A DNA stretch of 64,000 bases from Stromatinia cepivora (GCA_014898415.1 RCTD01000003.1:186001-250000), one strand, 5' to 3'. Positions 1 through 14,903 are shown, counted from the first letter of the stretch. Translations and numbers: made by a program. The notes: generated from the sequence alone by a model not told the origin.

Positions 1-229
1 ATGAGATTAGAGAGTGGGAGGTTGGGAGTTTGGGAACTGATGAGGAGGGTGAATGTGTGATGGAGAAGGGATGTGCTTTTCTCAAAATCATGTGTGTCAT
101 GATTGAGCGAGCAAAAGACAAAGAGGATAGTTTTTTTTAGGTTACCAACAATACCGATCTATCTAACTAATTAGTAACTATCTAGTGTATCAAGAAAATC
201 CTAAAAGCTTTAATCCAGAGAATCCAAGA

Positions 230-2155
230 CTACAATCTATATCTAAAACCCCTCGTCTCAAAATCTGTAAAATCCCCTTCGATCACCTCATCTACCACAT
301 CACTAACACCACCTCTGTCTCCCGCAGCCCCCTCCTCCATCTCTCTCCTCCTATTAACCCTCTTCAAATAAATTCTAAGCCCCACCCCCATCCCCGCCGC
401 CACACAATAACACGCCAAAATAATTGCAAAGCCCGTGCTATACCCTGTTTTCGCGTTCTCTCTGAAAACCTGCGGTCCAAACATATTTCCCACGCAATAC
501 GCTACAAACATCGCGGCACTAACTGTCATTTTCTTCGTTGTGCCTCTTGTGTTTGCTCCTATGAGACTCATTGTTAAGGGGATTGTTCCGTGTGAAAATC
601 CGATTAGGTAGAAACCTGTTAGTTTGAGGGAATTGAGGGGTGCCCAGTTCATGAGGGAGGTGCCGATTATGGGGGGGAGAAGGAAGACGGGGAGGAGAAG
701 GGTGGTGGTGTTGCGGTAAGAGGAGGCGAGGTGACCGGTTGATAGGATGGTTAGGAAGGAGATTAGGGAGGAGGGGAGGGAGATGAGGGTTGATTGAAGA
801 CCGGTGAAACCAAAGCTTGTTATGAGGATGTTTGCGTAGCTTGTTGTTCCGCCGTTGGGGATCTGGATGTTGTTAGATGCTTAGTTTCTTGGATAGTGGC
901 GGAAATAAATGACGAACCATGGTAAATAAAGAGATAAAGAAACAAAACCATGTTTTAGAATCAAGTAGACATTCAATAACCTGTTCGCCTTTCCATTCAT
1001 TCTTGATGGACATAGTGACGCCAGTTCCAGCCTTTAAAACTCTCTCCTCTGCACATTCCTTCTCCTCAGGGGTCAGGAATTTCGCACTAGATATAGTATC
1101 CGGAAGAAAAGTAAGTAAAACAAATCCCCATATCGTTGTTGCTGATCCAAATATCTTACGTCGTGTCAATAATCATTCTCAATCCGTCTATGGAACACTT
1201 ACAATATATAACCATTTCCAAGGTTTCAACGAAGAATGAATCTGTCCAATGGCAAAAGAAAGCAGACTAGCAACCGCGCCTCCGAAAGAATTTCCTGCAT
1301 ACCTATCACCACATTAGCCCTGATTTCCTCATCCCCTCTCCCATTTCTTCCTCATCCCTCCTTCATCCAAAAAAATACCACTCACCACAGCCCCATACGA
1401 CTAGGCATTTCATCCCTGGTATACCACATACTCGTAACATACAAAAACGCCGGACTAATACTTGCCTCCACGGCACCTGTAAAAAATCTCGCAATCATTA
1501 GCCCTTCAAAAGAAGTACAGGCTGCTGTACTCGCAACGATGACTCCCCATAGCACAATATCAGCTGCGATGTATTTTGCCACAGGAAGCGTTTGAATGAG
1601 ATAGACGCCGGGGTACTCCCAGAATAGATAGCCGAAGTAGAATATACTTGAGATGGAGCTGAATTGGTTGTTGATAAGATGCTGGGAAGAGTGTTAGTTT
1701 ATTTTGGGAGATTTCAATTGTCTGGGCTGCAGTTTAAATTGGAAGGGTATTTGAAGTTTGATATCCTGTGGTTCTTTGAAGCTGGTTCAATGCCCCAGTA
1801 GTTTCAATATACGAACAAGTTCCAGAATCAAATAATCCTGATCTTTGGACAGCAGCAGGACTATCTAGGACACTGGAGGATAGGAAAAGCTACACACCGT
1901 ATCCCCCACCAACCCAAAAACAGCCGCACTACTCAAAATCGATTTATCGATATAATTAAAATTAAACGTTATAAACATCAGAGGCATAAGTCTCAAATCT
2001 ATTTTTCTGACTAGTCTTCTGATGAAAGCTTCGTTCCCGGGATAATTCTCTGGATATGAGGGTTCTTCATTTTGTTTGGTGGATTCGAGGGGGTCTGGGA
2101 GGGAGGATGAAGGGGGAGGGTTATCGGAGCTGTGTGGATGGAGATTAGTGATCAT
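230..2155 (-). CDS. MFS transporter, Dal5/allantoate permease (ACS) family
   Basis: Plasma-membrane symporter of the anion:cation symporter branch of the major facilitator superfamily; members carry allantoate, nicotinate, biotin precursors or other organic anions. I read five exons: 1898-2155, 1386-1681, 1203-1302, 918-1154 and 230-862, all GT..AG and phase-consistent, giving about 507 residues, normal for the family. Family landmarks are SSIFYFGYLFWEYP (TM2), the segment RFFTGAVEASISPAFLYVTS (TM4), WYTRDEMPSRMGLWYAGNSF across an intron, and IPNGGTTSYANILI (TM7 region). The start is the ATG before a hydrophilic N-terminus rich in Pro and Ser. The nearest neighbour on the upstream side is the decayed transposon block, about 580 bp away. 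The substrate cannot be assigned from sequence. Confidence 0.88.
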
Positions 2156-2730
2156 TTATTTGGTGATTTGGGAATAAATTGGGTGGAAAGATGGAGGGAA
2201 GGAGTGCTGAGAGATAATTGTACATACAGTAATGGTATATCTTCCGCCGACATCTTGGGCGTCTATCTTTAAGTTGTCGATACACGACACTTTCAAACCG
2301 CCTCGACAGTCGAGCTGTAGAGAACCCTTCGTTTCAAGGATATCAACAGGAACTCAAAACGTGCCCGAGTAGGAAAGTTCATCACAAATGTATACATGTT
2401 AGAGAAGTCTTTGAATCATGATACCTGTGACTTTGTAGATGTCACGAGTTGTCTTATCAGCAGTGGGAAAATCTCGGGTTAATTGCGGGGTTCATGAATA
2501 CTCAACTGAATCATGGGCCAGCTGAGCTATGAGGAATATCTCCAAAGACATTTAAGAGTTTCTATTGATAAAAAAGGAATGTCTGAATAATTGATGGATA
2601 TATGGTGTTATTTCTGGATTAATTATTATGTAATATCTTATCATGCTTGAAGATTACCACATACGATTTGACTAGTTGATTTCTTCACGATAGAAAGATA
2701 TTCTTTACATTTTTTCGTCTTTATCATACA
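2156..2730. other. Intergenic: upstream region of the MFS gene
   Basis: This stretch is the 5' flank of the MFS gene. Base composition drops to strongly AT-rich from about 2560 towards the transposon border at 2731. No open frame or family similarity is visible. Confidence 0.6.
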
Positions 2731-2732
2731 TA

Positions 2733-2774
2733 ACCGATTTCCCTATATCATACACGACCCCACATCTTGCATGC
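2733..2774 (+). repeat. Left terminal inverted repeat of the pogo-like element
   Basis: It pairs with 11908-11949 in inverted orientation over 42 bp with four transition mismatches. It is preceded by TA at 2731-2732. Confidence 0.9.
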
Positions 2775-3952
2775 ATTTTTAATTTTATAAAATATCAACC
2801 ACTATGGACGGATATAGCGACGATATACTTTCAAAGGTCTGTATAGAGTTTGCATTAGTTCAAATTAAAGGGGAAGAGCATCTTAAATATACTCAAATAG
2901 CAAATTTCTTCAAAATCAATTGTTCAATGTTTTTTCAATACTATAGAAACAAAACCATTTCCTATAGTATTGTATATACTGAAATTCATTAATCTTTTTC
3001 AAAAAAGTAAAAAGAGATTTTAATCGATCAAATTAACAAATTGATATAAAGATTTATATTCTTTATAAGTTATATAATCAAAAACCTTGTGGAAGAGATT
3101 ATAGGCTGTTCTTTAGAAAAGAATTGGATGGCAAATTTCATGAAAAGGTATAAAATATATCTTCAAAATCGGTATTTCTGATATATTGATAATTTGTATA
3201 TGAAAATTGATAATATTATTATATTTGAGTATTTTTATAATCTGGTTTGAATTATTTTGTATTATTGTTGAATTTTATTATTTAAAAAAGTTATATTAAT
3301 ACCCCTTTTTTTTTTATTTAATTGATAAAAATAATTACAAAATATAATATATTATTTAAGAATATATATAATTAGGATAAAAAAGGTTTTATAATTGGTT
3401 TAGAGAGGATTATAAAAAGGATAATGAATATTAGTATATATAATTATAGTAGAGTTATAAAAGTTAGACAAGATAGATTGAAAGAGTTTATTATTCTTTT
3501 AGTATGTATATATACTGATAGTATAATTATTCTATCTATTCTAATTTATAAAGAGGAATCTAAAGATTTATAAAATATATAGATTAATGAAATAAAAGTA
3601 AAAGATTAGATTTATTTCGAAGCTTCAAATAATGGATAATTATCGAATATATTCAGTTTTATTTGATTTAATAAGGTCTTTCAATACTATACTTGTTCAA
3701 AAATAGGGAAAGGATATTATCTATTGATTGTAGATAATTATTCTAGTTATATGAATATGGAATTTATATCGAAATATAATGAATTGAAGATTATTTTATT
3801 GATTCTCTTTCTCCATTCTATATATCGATTTCAATTTTTTGATATGGGTTACTTTCTTCCCTTTTCGATGAATTATAATATAGAATTTAATAATTTAATA
3901 TACAAAAGCGGAGGTATCGTTGAAATATCGAAATGTAACTTTTGGATGATAT

Positions 3953-4234
3953 TGTGACGCACAAGAGCCGTAGTAGAGCTGAATAAATAGGGTCAATTAT
4001 ATTCTTTAGAATCTATAATTGAAGAATTATAGTTTGTAAAGAGCAACTAGATATATATATACAAATATCTATTTGTAAATTGTAGGATTATGTATATATA
4101 TTATTAGGATTATTATTTTATTATACTAAATCGTATGAATCGTAATGTATATGTATAGATGATTAGTTTATTAATGGATATAAAAAATAAAAGATATTAT
4201 ATAGTTAATCTTTTATAGTTTACGATTCGTGATA
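3953..4234 (-). repeat. LTR (3' LTR of the Gypsy element)
   Basis: It begins TGTGACGCAC and ends GATTCGTGATA; the terminal CA of the intact LTR appears here as TA. It aligns without gaps to 10698-10979, and the differences I see are C/T or G/A transitions. The second half is the more AT-rich of the two copies. Confidence 0.92.
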
Positions 4235-4334
4235 CTACTCCCTCTCTTCGGAAAAGCTCGCCTTCGAGCATTTCATTCCTTTGTTCCATTGTTATTTCAT
4301 CGGAAATTAGGTTTTGTAAAGGTTTATGAGCTTT

Positions 4335-4660
4335 AAATCAATTAGATTGATCATTTTAATTGATTTGATCAATTTACTAGAAATTGATCAAATTGATCAA
4401 ATTAATCGACCAAATTGATCAAAATGACAAATGAATTGATCAAATCGATCAAATCGTTTATCAATTGATTAAATTAATATTGATTCGTATTCTTTTTGAT
4501 TTGGGGAATCTTTAAAAGGAAAAAGTTTTAATAGAAAAAGGAAGGAGGTTGAATTATAATATAATGATAATAGATGGTTAATATAATTAATTCCGAAATC
4601 GACCAAGTTAATTGATCAAATTGATCAAATCAATCAAATTAAACGAAATCGATAGGGGTG
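4335..4660. repeat. GATCAA-rich imperfect repeat inside the Gypsy element
   Basis: The motif TTGATCAAA recurs many times in irregular tandem with near-palindromic spacing, mainly at 4340-4460 and 4605-4650. It lies between the integrase remnant and the 3' LTR. It may be a collapsed coding or UTR repeat further homogenised by AT drift. Confidence 0.6.
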
Positions 4661-5877
4661 ATGTTATATTTCGTTTTTATTATATTCAAGCTTCCTTTTG
4701 TATAATTTTTGAAATGATTATAGATATAAGTTTTTGAAATATATTACCTTTGTATTATCTTGGTAATAGTAGTTCGTTTATTATATAGAGTTTGGGTTAT
4801 ATATATATACAATCAAATTCTCTCTAATTTGTATGGGTTTTTGATTCTTTCATGATTGTATATATATATATCATTATAAAATTATAACATCTAATCTATT
4901 ATATTGAAGAACACTTTTCTTTTCTTTGGTTTTATAGGTGAATCGTTATTTATATAATTATAATTATTCTTTTTGCTTTTATAGAACTTTATTCAATCAA
5001 TTAATCGATTAAAAGGATCAAGCAATATTGGATTGGTCAAATGAAAATTGTATAAAAGGTACAATAATATTTTAAAATCGAAAACAGAATACTAAATAAG
5101 ATCGATATCGTTATTAAACTACAAAATTCTATATAATAAGGTTTTTCATACTTTTTTTTATTATTAAGATCTTCTTCATTTTCTATTCCGAATTATTAGT
5201 TATATTAATAAGCAAAGATGATTCGAGTATTTAATTAGGAAAAGGATTGTTATATACCTTATATAATCGATCTGAAGAAAAAACAGAATGAATTTTCATC
5301 GTAATCGGGAATTCGAACTTGAAAGAGCTTCCAGATCGATCAATGATCTTGAATCTTCTTTGAATTGAGAAGTCCAATTTCTTAAATAATCTCTAAATAA
5401 AATAACTCTTCATATTAAACTATATATAATCTCTGATATCGAAATCGATTTTACGCTAATAAACATTCATGGATTTCGATATTTTGATTTGAATATACAA
5501 TAAATCTTCTTTTGCTTATACAAAAGCTAATCTATTGTATTCTGTATATATATAGGTATCATGTATATTTATATCGTTTGTTGATTTACTAACATCTTCC
5601 TTCTATTCCTATATATATTTCGGTGTATACCCATATAGGATTTCGTAAAATGTAAGCCCTTTTAAGAAGTTATATAAAAGAGTAAATTATGTGTAATCTA
5701 TTATAAATAGGAATTCTGATTAATCGTTTTGATAATAATTAATAAACGGTTTTAATTGTTATTAAGATATTGATTATAGATTTCAATTTAACCATCGATT
5801 TGAAGATAATGAATAATGGATAATTTTAGATTGGTTTTTAGGATTTGGCTGAATTCCTTTCAGAACTGTGATATGAA

Positions 5878-8800
5878 TTAAAAGCCGCAATCTGATATTA
5901 TAATATCAGGGGGACTATAATATCGATATATATAATAGAGATATAATTGTACTTGAATTCGAATATCGATTGATTTGTAACAAAATATAAAGATAGCTTG
6001 TTTTATTAATTGATCAATAATAATTAAAATGTTATTATATTCGTATTTATCTTTATTAAAATTATAATAATCCATAATAACATATTACCATACTCGATTA
6101 GAAATCAAAAATGAATATAATAAACCGGGGGTACAATTATATAGAACAGAATTATATTTGTAGATATGACAATTGTATATATATCTGGTTATAATATCAT
6201 ACATTCTGGATTAATAATATTATTGAAATAATAAAAAGTAGATTTTACTTATATTAAAATGAACAATAAAAACGGAATTATAGATTTTACAAATCAAATA
6301 AATTCGAAGATTATCGATATCAAGCATCACCAAATAGTTATTATAAAGTAAGAGATTATTTTGGAATAATATATATTTATGATCTTGAATAACTTGTATT
6401 TTGAATATTAATAAATTATTTATAGTTTTATTTGCTTTAATAATATAATTAATTAAATCGAATCGAAAAGCGATTTCACTCAAATCGATACTAATAATCG
6501 CTGTTTCGTTTGAATAATACTTTTATAAAGCTTTTTTTATAATTTCAATATCAATTTGGTTATCTTTAATAAACTATTAAAGGCGATTCTTCTTTTTGGT
6601 ATAATTCTGAAGGTCCAATTTATTGGTCCAATAGATTAAAATATTAATAAAAGGATTATCTTTTCCAAAGCAATATATAATAATAAAATTATAATCAGTT
6701 AGAACTTCTATTCAGCGAATTTGTTGGACATTGAGAATCTTAATAATCATAAAATATTCAAAGACCTTATAATCGATATAAACCTTGATTTTATATAATA
6801 AATCAATAAATTCCGTTCTCCAATAATTAAAAGATCGAATGATTGATAGTATTTCCTTATCATGAACTTTGTAGTTCAATTCAACAGTAACCATAATCTT
6901 GAAGAAATAAGCTACAGGAAACCAATCTTCATTATACTATTATAATAATATATTAGCAATTATTCTATCGGATATATTTGTTTCGAGTATACAAAGGAAT
7001 CGGTAATTATAGTATTACAGAAATGAAGCAAAGATAAACTTTTTCTTCAAAATATTGAATATATTTTAGTATACTTCGTTGAATACGAATTTAATATTTG
7101 CTTTAGTAAATTCGTTAAAAGGTTTTGTTATTATATTGTAATCTTTAATAAATCATCAATAAAAATTACAAAAACCGAAGAATAATTGGATCCCTTTCAT
7201 TATTGTCAGAAAGATCCAATTCTCAATTATTTCAATCTTTTCAGGGTTCATTTTTATTCCTTTAATAAAGATAATAAAGCCCAAATATTTAATGTGTATA
7301 ACATTGAATTCGCATTTCTTGAGATCCGTTTATAAATCAACAATTTTTAATTGTTCGAGAATTAATTTAATATGAATTTAATGTTTTTCTTTATTTTTGG
7401 AATAAATTAGAATATCATTGAAATATATTATATAAAAGATATCTAGATAATCAAATAGAATATTATTTATATAACATTAATAGATTACAGAACCATTCAT
7501 TAATCCGAATAATATAACCTTGTATTTGTATAATCCGTATCGAATTCGGAAAATAATATATTCTTTCGAAACAGAATCCATTTTTATACAATAGAAAACT
7601 TAACAAATATCGAATTTAATAAAGATTTTAATATTGGAAAACCGAAAAAGCATTTCGTCGATCAAAGAAAAAGGATATCGATCTTTATACATTAAAAAAT
7701 TCAATAATCTAAAGTCTATATAGAACTTTAAATTATTATTAGATTTTTTGATAAATAGAATAAATATAATATAAAGGACTTGATTGGATTCAATAAAACC
7801 TTTACTGAAATTATCTATAATATATTCTTTGACGATTTCCAATTGTTCTAAAGATATCTTATAAAGCAGATTATAATACAAAACTTGTTCTTCTTTGTTT
7901 TCTAATATAATTTTATAATTATAAAATCGATTAAAAGGTAAGATGTTTGATTTATATTTAGAAAAGACTTAATAATATTGTCGATATTCAAATGGTATTT
8001 TAGATTCTGAATCGATTTCGGTCAATACTCGATCGAGTTTTTCTCGAATTTTTGTATTCTTGAATTCGATTAAAACAATCAATACTCTTTCTTTTATATA
8101 TCGTTTGTTTTATTAAAAGTCTATTATATCATCGAATTCTTTCAAAGTAATAATAAAGAATTCAATTTGTTTATCTCTTTTATATTCTAATTGAAACTTA
8201 TCGGATTTGAATATATATAAATCAAGGACTTCAGGCGATATATAAAGAAAGCATTCATAGATCTACAATAATGATATGATTGATTGAAAAAAAGATAAAT
8301 TAAACTTGAAAAGAATCAGGACCTCTTCCTTTTCAACAAGAATTTGTATTGCGTTTATACTTGAAGGTTCTTATTATACATCATCAACTATAATTGATCT
8401 ATTCAATTATGAATCTCTTCGATTCCAATATTCTTCGAATTAATCATCTTATCGATCAATATTTTATTGGATTAATCAATCGATCTTTTGTTTGCAAAAG
8501 AATAATTAAATAATAAAAAGATTATTCGAATAGAAAATAATATAGGGTCTCTCTTTAGACTATTCAAGATATCTATTGAAGCAATCAAATTTCGCTCAAA
8601 TCTTTGATAATCAAAATCTATTTAAAATAACATTATAACTCCCTAATTCAGTAATAAAGAAAAGGACAAAAGATTATTCACAACCATTGACCATTAAATT
8701 AAGGAATATGAAATAGGTAATGGTATAGCCTTATACACCATTATACTCTTTAACTTCAATTGAAATTTCAAATAGTATAATTCTGGATTTAAATATAAGA

Positions 8801-8931
8801 AATAAATAAGTAAGAAATATAATATTAATAAAAACAAATCCATTTGCTTTAGAATCAATAAATGCTTTTGATCGATAAATATAACTATTTTTCGAAAAAT
8901 TGTAAGGGAAAATGAATACTTCTTTTCCCAT
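5878..8931 (-). pseudogene. Decayed Gypsy pol (protease, RT, RNase H, integrase)
   Basis: In minus-strand order: 8731-8931 resembles the aspartic protease (AFIDSKANGFVFI for the usual IDSGASGFAFID). 7600-7881 is a clear reverse-transcriptase N-part (KGFIESNQVLYIIFILF, then YRYPFSLIDEML-like text). 6712-6894 matches RNase H (ELNYKVHDKEILSIIRSF and YIDYKVFEYFM). 6220-6483 resembles the integrase zinc-binding region, and 5878-6075 the integrase core (NNILIIIDQLIKQAIFI, YIYRYYSPPDIIISD). Several catalytic Asp residues are changed and the pieces are separated by stops, so no functional polyprotein remains. Gag would lie at about 9-10.6 kb but is unrecognisable. Confidence 0.88.
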
Positions 8932-10697
8932 AAGCTTGATTAGATTAAGAAATCTTATATCCCATATAACACTTAGAATGAAAACAGAGTTTAAGTATTT
9001 GATTTTAAACGCTTTTCTTCTTCTAAATAAGTATTCTGTATAACTTTAATTATAACTTCTGAATTGAAGTCTTCTTCGGTATTCCGATATTCTTCGAATT
9101 CTTTGGTTTCTTTTTATATTGTTTTGATTTCATTGAAGTTATCGATACGAAGTATCAATATATATACTATTCCAGAAAAGGGAGAGAACGATAAGCATTT
9201 GAAGTTCGAATAATTATTGGATATAACGGGGCCGGTATATCCGGAAAGAGTATTCGGGAACGTAAAGATTCCAAAATTGGAGTTATTAAAGCTCCGAAAA
9301 GATTACAAAAGATTCGTAGTAGTCATTAATTTGCAAATAGTTACAAAGGCTTTTCGACCAATACAGTATCGGTTTTGTTCTTATAATGAAACTTCGTTTT
9401 GATTTATTTTAATAAGTATATTCACAAATTCTTCTATAATCTTATAATCTTTGATAGATATTACTATTGTTTGCAAAAGAAAATCAGAAATCTTTCATTC
9501 GAGATCCCTAAATAGAACTTTATTATCGATAATCTCCGTTTAGGTAATAAATAATCTGAACTTTCTATATCATTCTAGGAAATTGCTATATCGAATTGTA
9601 TTAAGTATGATCTATATCTCGTATTGAAAGCGAACATCATCAACTTCAATTGGGTTCCGATAGATCGCTACAAGTTGTTCGATTAATTCGAATATCATGA
9701 GTCGGGGCACTCGTATATAAAAAGTATAATAATATATTTATACTTCTGATTCAATTTGGTCGATTATATATATACAATATTGTATTTCACTCTTAAATAA
9801 TATAGTATATAGCTTGAATCGTTTTATAATCAATAATTACTACAAATTAGTTTTAGATTCAATACTATCGTTAAGTTTAGTAATAAGATTTATAGGTTTT
9901 GGTGTATATATATCTTACTGCAAATTGTGATTGATATAGGAATGCAATTTTGATCGATTAGATCGGTTTTTTGAATAAAAGGATCCCTAATTATTAAATA
10001 GATCATTACTTCTTGAAAGGGAAAAAGAATCCTTGGAGGGCCTTTAATGATCAAATCGTTTAATCGAAGTTTTCTTTCTTTGATTTCGGGATCTTCGGGT
10101 TTGCTTGGATAAAGATCCTTGAATTTTGATTGAAGGAATAAAGGGAATCCTAGATACTATTGTTGATCTGGATATCTATATAAATATCATTTGAAGTTCA
10201 AAAGGAGATTGTATTATTGCAAAATTTATTATCACCATAACTTTTAATTATTGATTCTCCTCCTTCAAATTTATAATCATTGTATAGAGATTTTGTAATT
10301 ATAATAATGGTTCAGAAGAAGCAATTGAACTATTGGGAGCATTGGTTTCATATATTGGAATCTTCTTTTTATTAATCTTTTTTTTTCCAATAATAATATT
10401 ATCCAATTCTATATTTATATTTTCTTTAAAAGATTATTGAAATAATTAAGGAAAAGGAAAAAATTCCTTAGAATATACTTTCGAAGATTTGAAGTATATA
10501 GAAGGAAGAATTTGTTGTATTATGAAAATGATAATATATTTTTAAAGGTATTTATATCTTCGTTGATTAAATTGAAATAAATCTTTTTTCTTTGAATATA
10601 ATGTTTGTAAAAGTTTATTTAAGAAAATATTATTAAAGTAAAATATTATTTAAAAGGTTATTAAATAATTGGACACTTGTAAATGAATTGTAGATAA

Positions 10698-10979
10698 TAT
10701 AACGCACAAAAATCATAATAGAATTGAATAAACAGGATCAATTATATTCTTTAGAATCTATAATTAAAGAATTATGGTTTATAAAAAACGATTAAATATA
10801 TATACACAAATACCTATTCATAAGTTGTAAAATTGTGCGCATATATTATTAGGATTACCATTTTACCATACTAAATCATATGAATCGTAATGTATATACA
10901 CGGACGATCAACTCATCAATGGATATGGGAGATAAGAGATATCACATGGTTAGCCTCCTGTGGTTCACGATTCGTGACA
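10698..10979 (-). repeat. LTR (5' LTR of the Gypsy element)
   Basis: A direct repeat of 3953-4234. It starts TATAACGCAC (from TGTGACGCAC) and ends GATTCGTGACA. The first half is more AT-shifted than in the left LTR and the second half less so. Confidence 0.92.
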
Positions 10980-11907
10980 GATATTTAAGATTGTTTGGAC
11001 TCAATCTGCTATTATTCATAATATCCTGAAATCTTTCGAAAAAACTGGTATTTATTTTATAAATAAGAATATTACTATTTGTAGTATCGAATTAAAGTAA
11101 GCCCTTATGTTATTTATATCGATGCAATTCATAGGGAATAAAATAAAGATGCCATATATAACTAAAACTCTTCATCACCTCAAATTAGAGTTTCGCCTTA
11201 AATAGGATCCCGATATTACTTAGAAGCTTTTTAAGGCTGTATTTATATATACAATTAATGCTAATATTCAATTGTATAAAACAAAAGATCTAGAAGAAAT
11301 TTTGAAGATTGAAAGAAAAAAAAGAATCCATTTTAAACGTTTAAATTTAATAGGGGAGAAGAATAAAGGTGCTTTTTTATATTCCCTTTTGCAAATCGAA
11401 AAAACTAGAATCTACCAATCAATAAAAGCATTAACTGTTGAATAGAAGAAGGAAACTAAGAAGCAAAAGAAAACCAAAAAGAAAGTTGAAAAGGAACAAA
11501 AGAATAGAACAATTAAAGAAAAGGTAATACAAAAAGAAATCGATCATCAAATTGTATATGATATTAAAGAAGGGGTAAAAAGAGCTCGGAAATCATTAAT
11601 ATTTTCTATTAAAAAAATACAAATAATTCAAAAACGTTTTCCTATTATAAATCTAATATCCCAAAAAGCTATAAAGGATTACAATATTGTAAAGATTGAT
11701 AAATCAATAGTGGAAGGAAGAAGGAGAGTATTGCATTCAAAAGCCAGACGATGTATCAAGGTTTCATCGAAATTGAAAATGTAAAGGTTTTTTAATTCTA
11801 TAGGATAATACTATATCTCTTTATTACTCAAAAAGAATTGTAGCTTTATATCTTATAATTTATAATTAATATCGAATTTTGAAGTGATCGTAGTAGGAAT
11901 ATAAGGG

Positions 11908-11949
11908 GCGTGCAAGATATGGGGTCGTGCACGATATAGGGAAATCGGT
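11908..11949 (-). repeat. Right terminal inverted repeat of the pogo-like element
   Basis: Inverted partner of 2733-2774, followed by TA at 11950-11951. It is the less mutated copy: it keeps GTGCACGACCCC where the left end has ATACACGACCCC. Confidence 0.9.
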
Positions 11950-14048
<2,099 letters not shown>

Positions 14049-14142
14049 GCAGTGATGATATAGAGAGTATATCGATTAAAGGCTTGGCATGTAGATGGAT
14101 AGCCAAATGAATCATTTAAATTTCTATCTCTCTCAAATCTCA

Positions 14143-14169
14143 ATAAAGAGGGGCCCAGCCCCTCTTTAT
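14143..14169. terminator. Perfect hairpin between two convergent genes
   Basis: A 12-bp perfect stem (ATAAAGAGGGGC and its complement) closes on a 3-base CCA loop. It sits between the stop of the beta-galactosidase fragment and the stop of the HsbA gene. Its position suggests a role in 3' ends, but fungal terminators do not need such hairpins, so function is a guess. Confidence 0.4.
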
Positions 14170-14183
14170 CGTCGCCCCGTTAT

Positions 14184-14903
14184 TTACCCATAAACCTGCA
14201 AAGCCCGCTCAAAAGCAACCCGTCTCCTTTCTTCCAATGCCTCGCTATCATCTTTCATATTTGCAGGTGCTTTTGCACTCATCACTTGTGATAGATTTGC
14301 ACTGGCGATTCGGAGGGAAGTGGTATCTTTTTTCACTAAGCCTGTTGAAAATAGACAATTAGGATTTTTTTCATGAAATAGCATTCAATTGATATCACTC
14401 CACTGAACCACTGACGGGAGCTTTTTCACTTTACTCTAGATGAAAGGGGGAATGAAAGGGAGGGAGAGGATGAAGATAAAACATACCAGCAACCCACAAT
14501 TTATCAAAAACAGGTTTCGTATCAATCAATAAAGAAAGTTGACCCTCGGTCGAATCAACTACTTTAGTCATTGCTTCAAGAAGACGTTGTGCTTCGGGGG
14601 CAGTGGGGATAAATCCTTGCTAGAGGTTTATTAACACTTTGCTCGAAGATCACTTCGAATATGAGAAGCGGAAAATCAGGAAGAAAAGACACAGTTAAAA
14701 GGAGAAGCCGCTGGGGTTAGGTTTTGGAGAGGTCGTACCTCATAAACAGCAATTGCTTTATTGATGGTCGAACACACATCACTACTCTTTTTTCCAAGAC
14801 TCATGGCGTTGAGATAGGATATTGAGGGACCTTTCTGGAGTATCTCGTTTATAGCTGCCAATTTTTCTGGGATGGAGGTTATGAGGAGTTGAAGTTTATC
14901 CAT
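14184..14903 (-). CDS. HsbA-family protein (hydrophobic surface binding / cell-wall galactomannoprotein)
   Basis: HsbA proteins (PF12296) are small helical fungal proteins that bind hydrophobic surfaces or sit in the wall. Three exons, 14739-14903, 14487-14619 and 14184-14341, join in phase to about 151 residues. The C-terminal half carries the family pattern TKPVFDKLWVAGLVKKDTTSL followed by a helix with an APA core and a Tyr-Gly end (ERALQVYG). Unlike most members it shows no N-terminal signal peptide from the chosen ATG (MDKLQLLITSIPEKL...). It may therefore be intracellular, or a signal-bearing first exon was missed. It converges with the beta-galactosidase remnant. Confidence 0.72.

Larger units (their letters stand above)
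3953..10979 (-). mobile_element. Ty3/Gypsy LTR retrotransposon, degenerate
   Basis: The 7,027-bp element is bounded by direct 282-bp LTRs and flanked by the same 5-bp sequence GATAT (3948-3952 and 10980-10984). Decayed protein remnants on the minus strand occur in the order protease, reverse transcriptase, RNase H, integrase, which is diagnostic of Ty3/Gypsy. A purine-rich tract (minus strand, about 4235-4255) sits just inside the left LTR, as expected of a polypurine tract next to the 3' LTR of a minus-strand element. Numerous stops and AT bias indicate inactivation, probably by RIP. It inserted into the pogo-like transposase. Confidence 0.93.
2804..11784 (+). pseudogene. Decayed DDE_1 transposase (pogo/Fot1 type), interrupted
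   Basis: The remnant lies in two pieces, 2804-3952 and 10985-11784. The first piece begins with a helix-turn-helix-like segment (2804-2992). It continues through a stop-ridden region to 3724-3952, where IVDNYSSYMNMEFI and LHSIYRFQFFDMG match the catalytic core of pogo transposases (normally VDGHGSH..., PPHSTHRLQPLDVG). Past the retrotransposon the same frame resumes, with a segment resembling the family's FxxTGIYPF box and then a Lys/Glu-rich basic tail ending at 11784. The frame is continuous if the insertion and one copy of GATAT are removed. In-frame stops and loss of acidic residues make it non-functional. Confidence 0.85.
2733..11949 (+). mobile_element. pogo/Fot1-like (Tc1-mariner) DNA transposon, split by an LTR element
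   Basis: Terminal inverted repeats of about 42 bp lie at 2733-2774 and 11908-11949. They differ at four positions, all transitions, and both ends start ACCGATTTCCC. Each end is flanked by TA (2731-2732 and 11950-11951), the Tc1-mariner target duplication. Subtracting the nested retrotransposon and its duplication leaves about 2.19 kb, close to fungal Fot1-type elements. The internal plus-strand remnant is a DDE_1 (pogo/Tigger) transposase full of stops. The strong AT bias and the transition-type differences suggest RIP. The element can no longer move on its own. Confidence 0.9.

Noticed and set aside
185..577. 130-codon plus-strand frame at the left edge
   Set aside because: Antisense shadow of the last exon of the MFS transporter.
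9217..9402. Plus-strand open frame inside the retroelement
   Set aside because: It lies antisense to the pol/gag remnant, in RIP-type sequence, and matches nothing.
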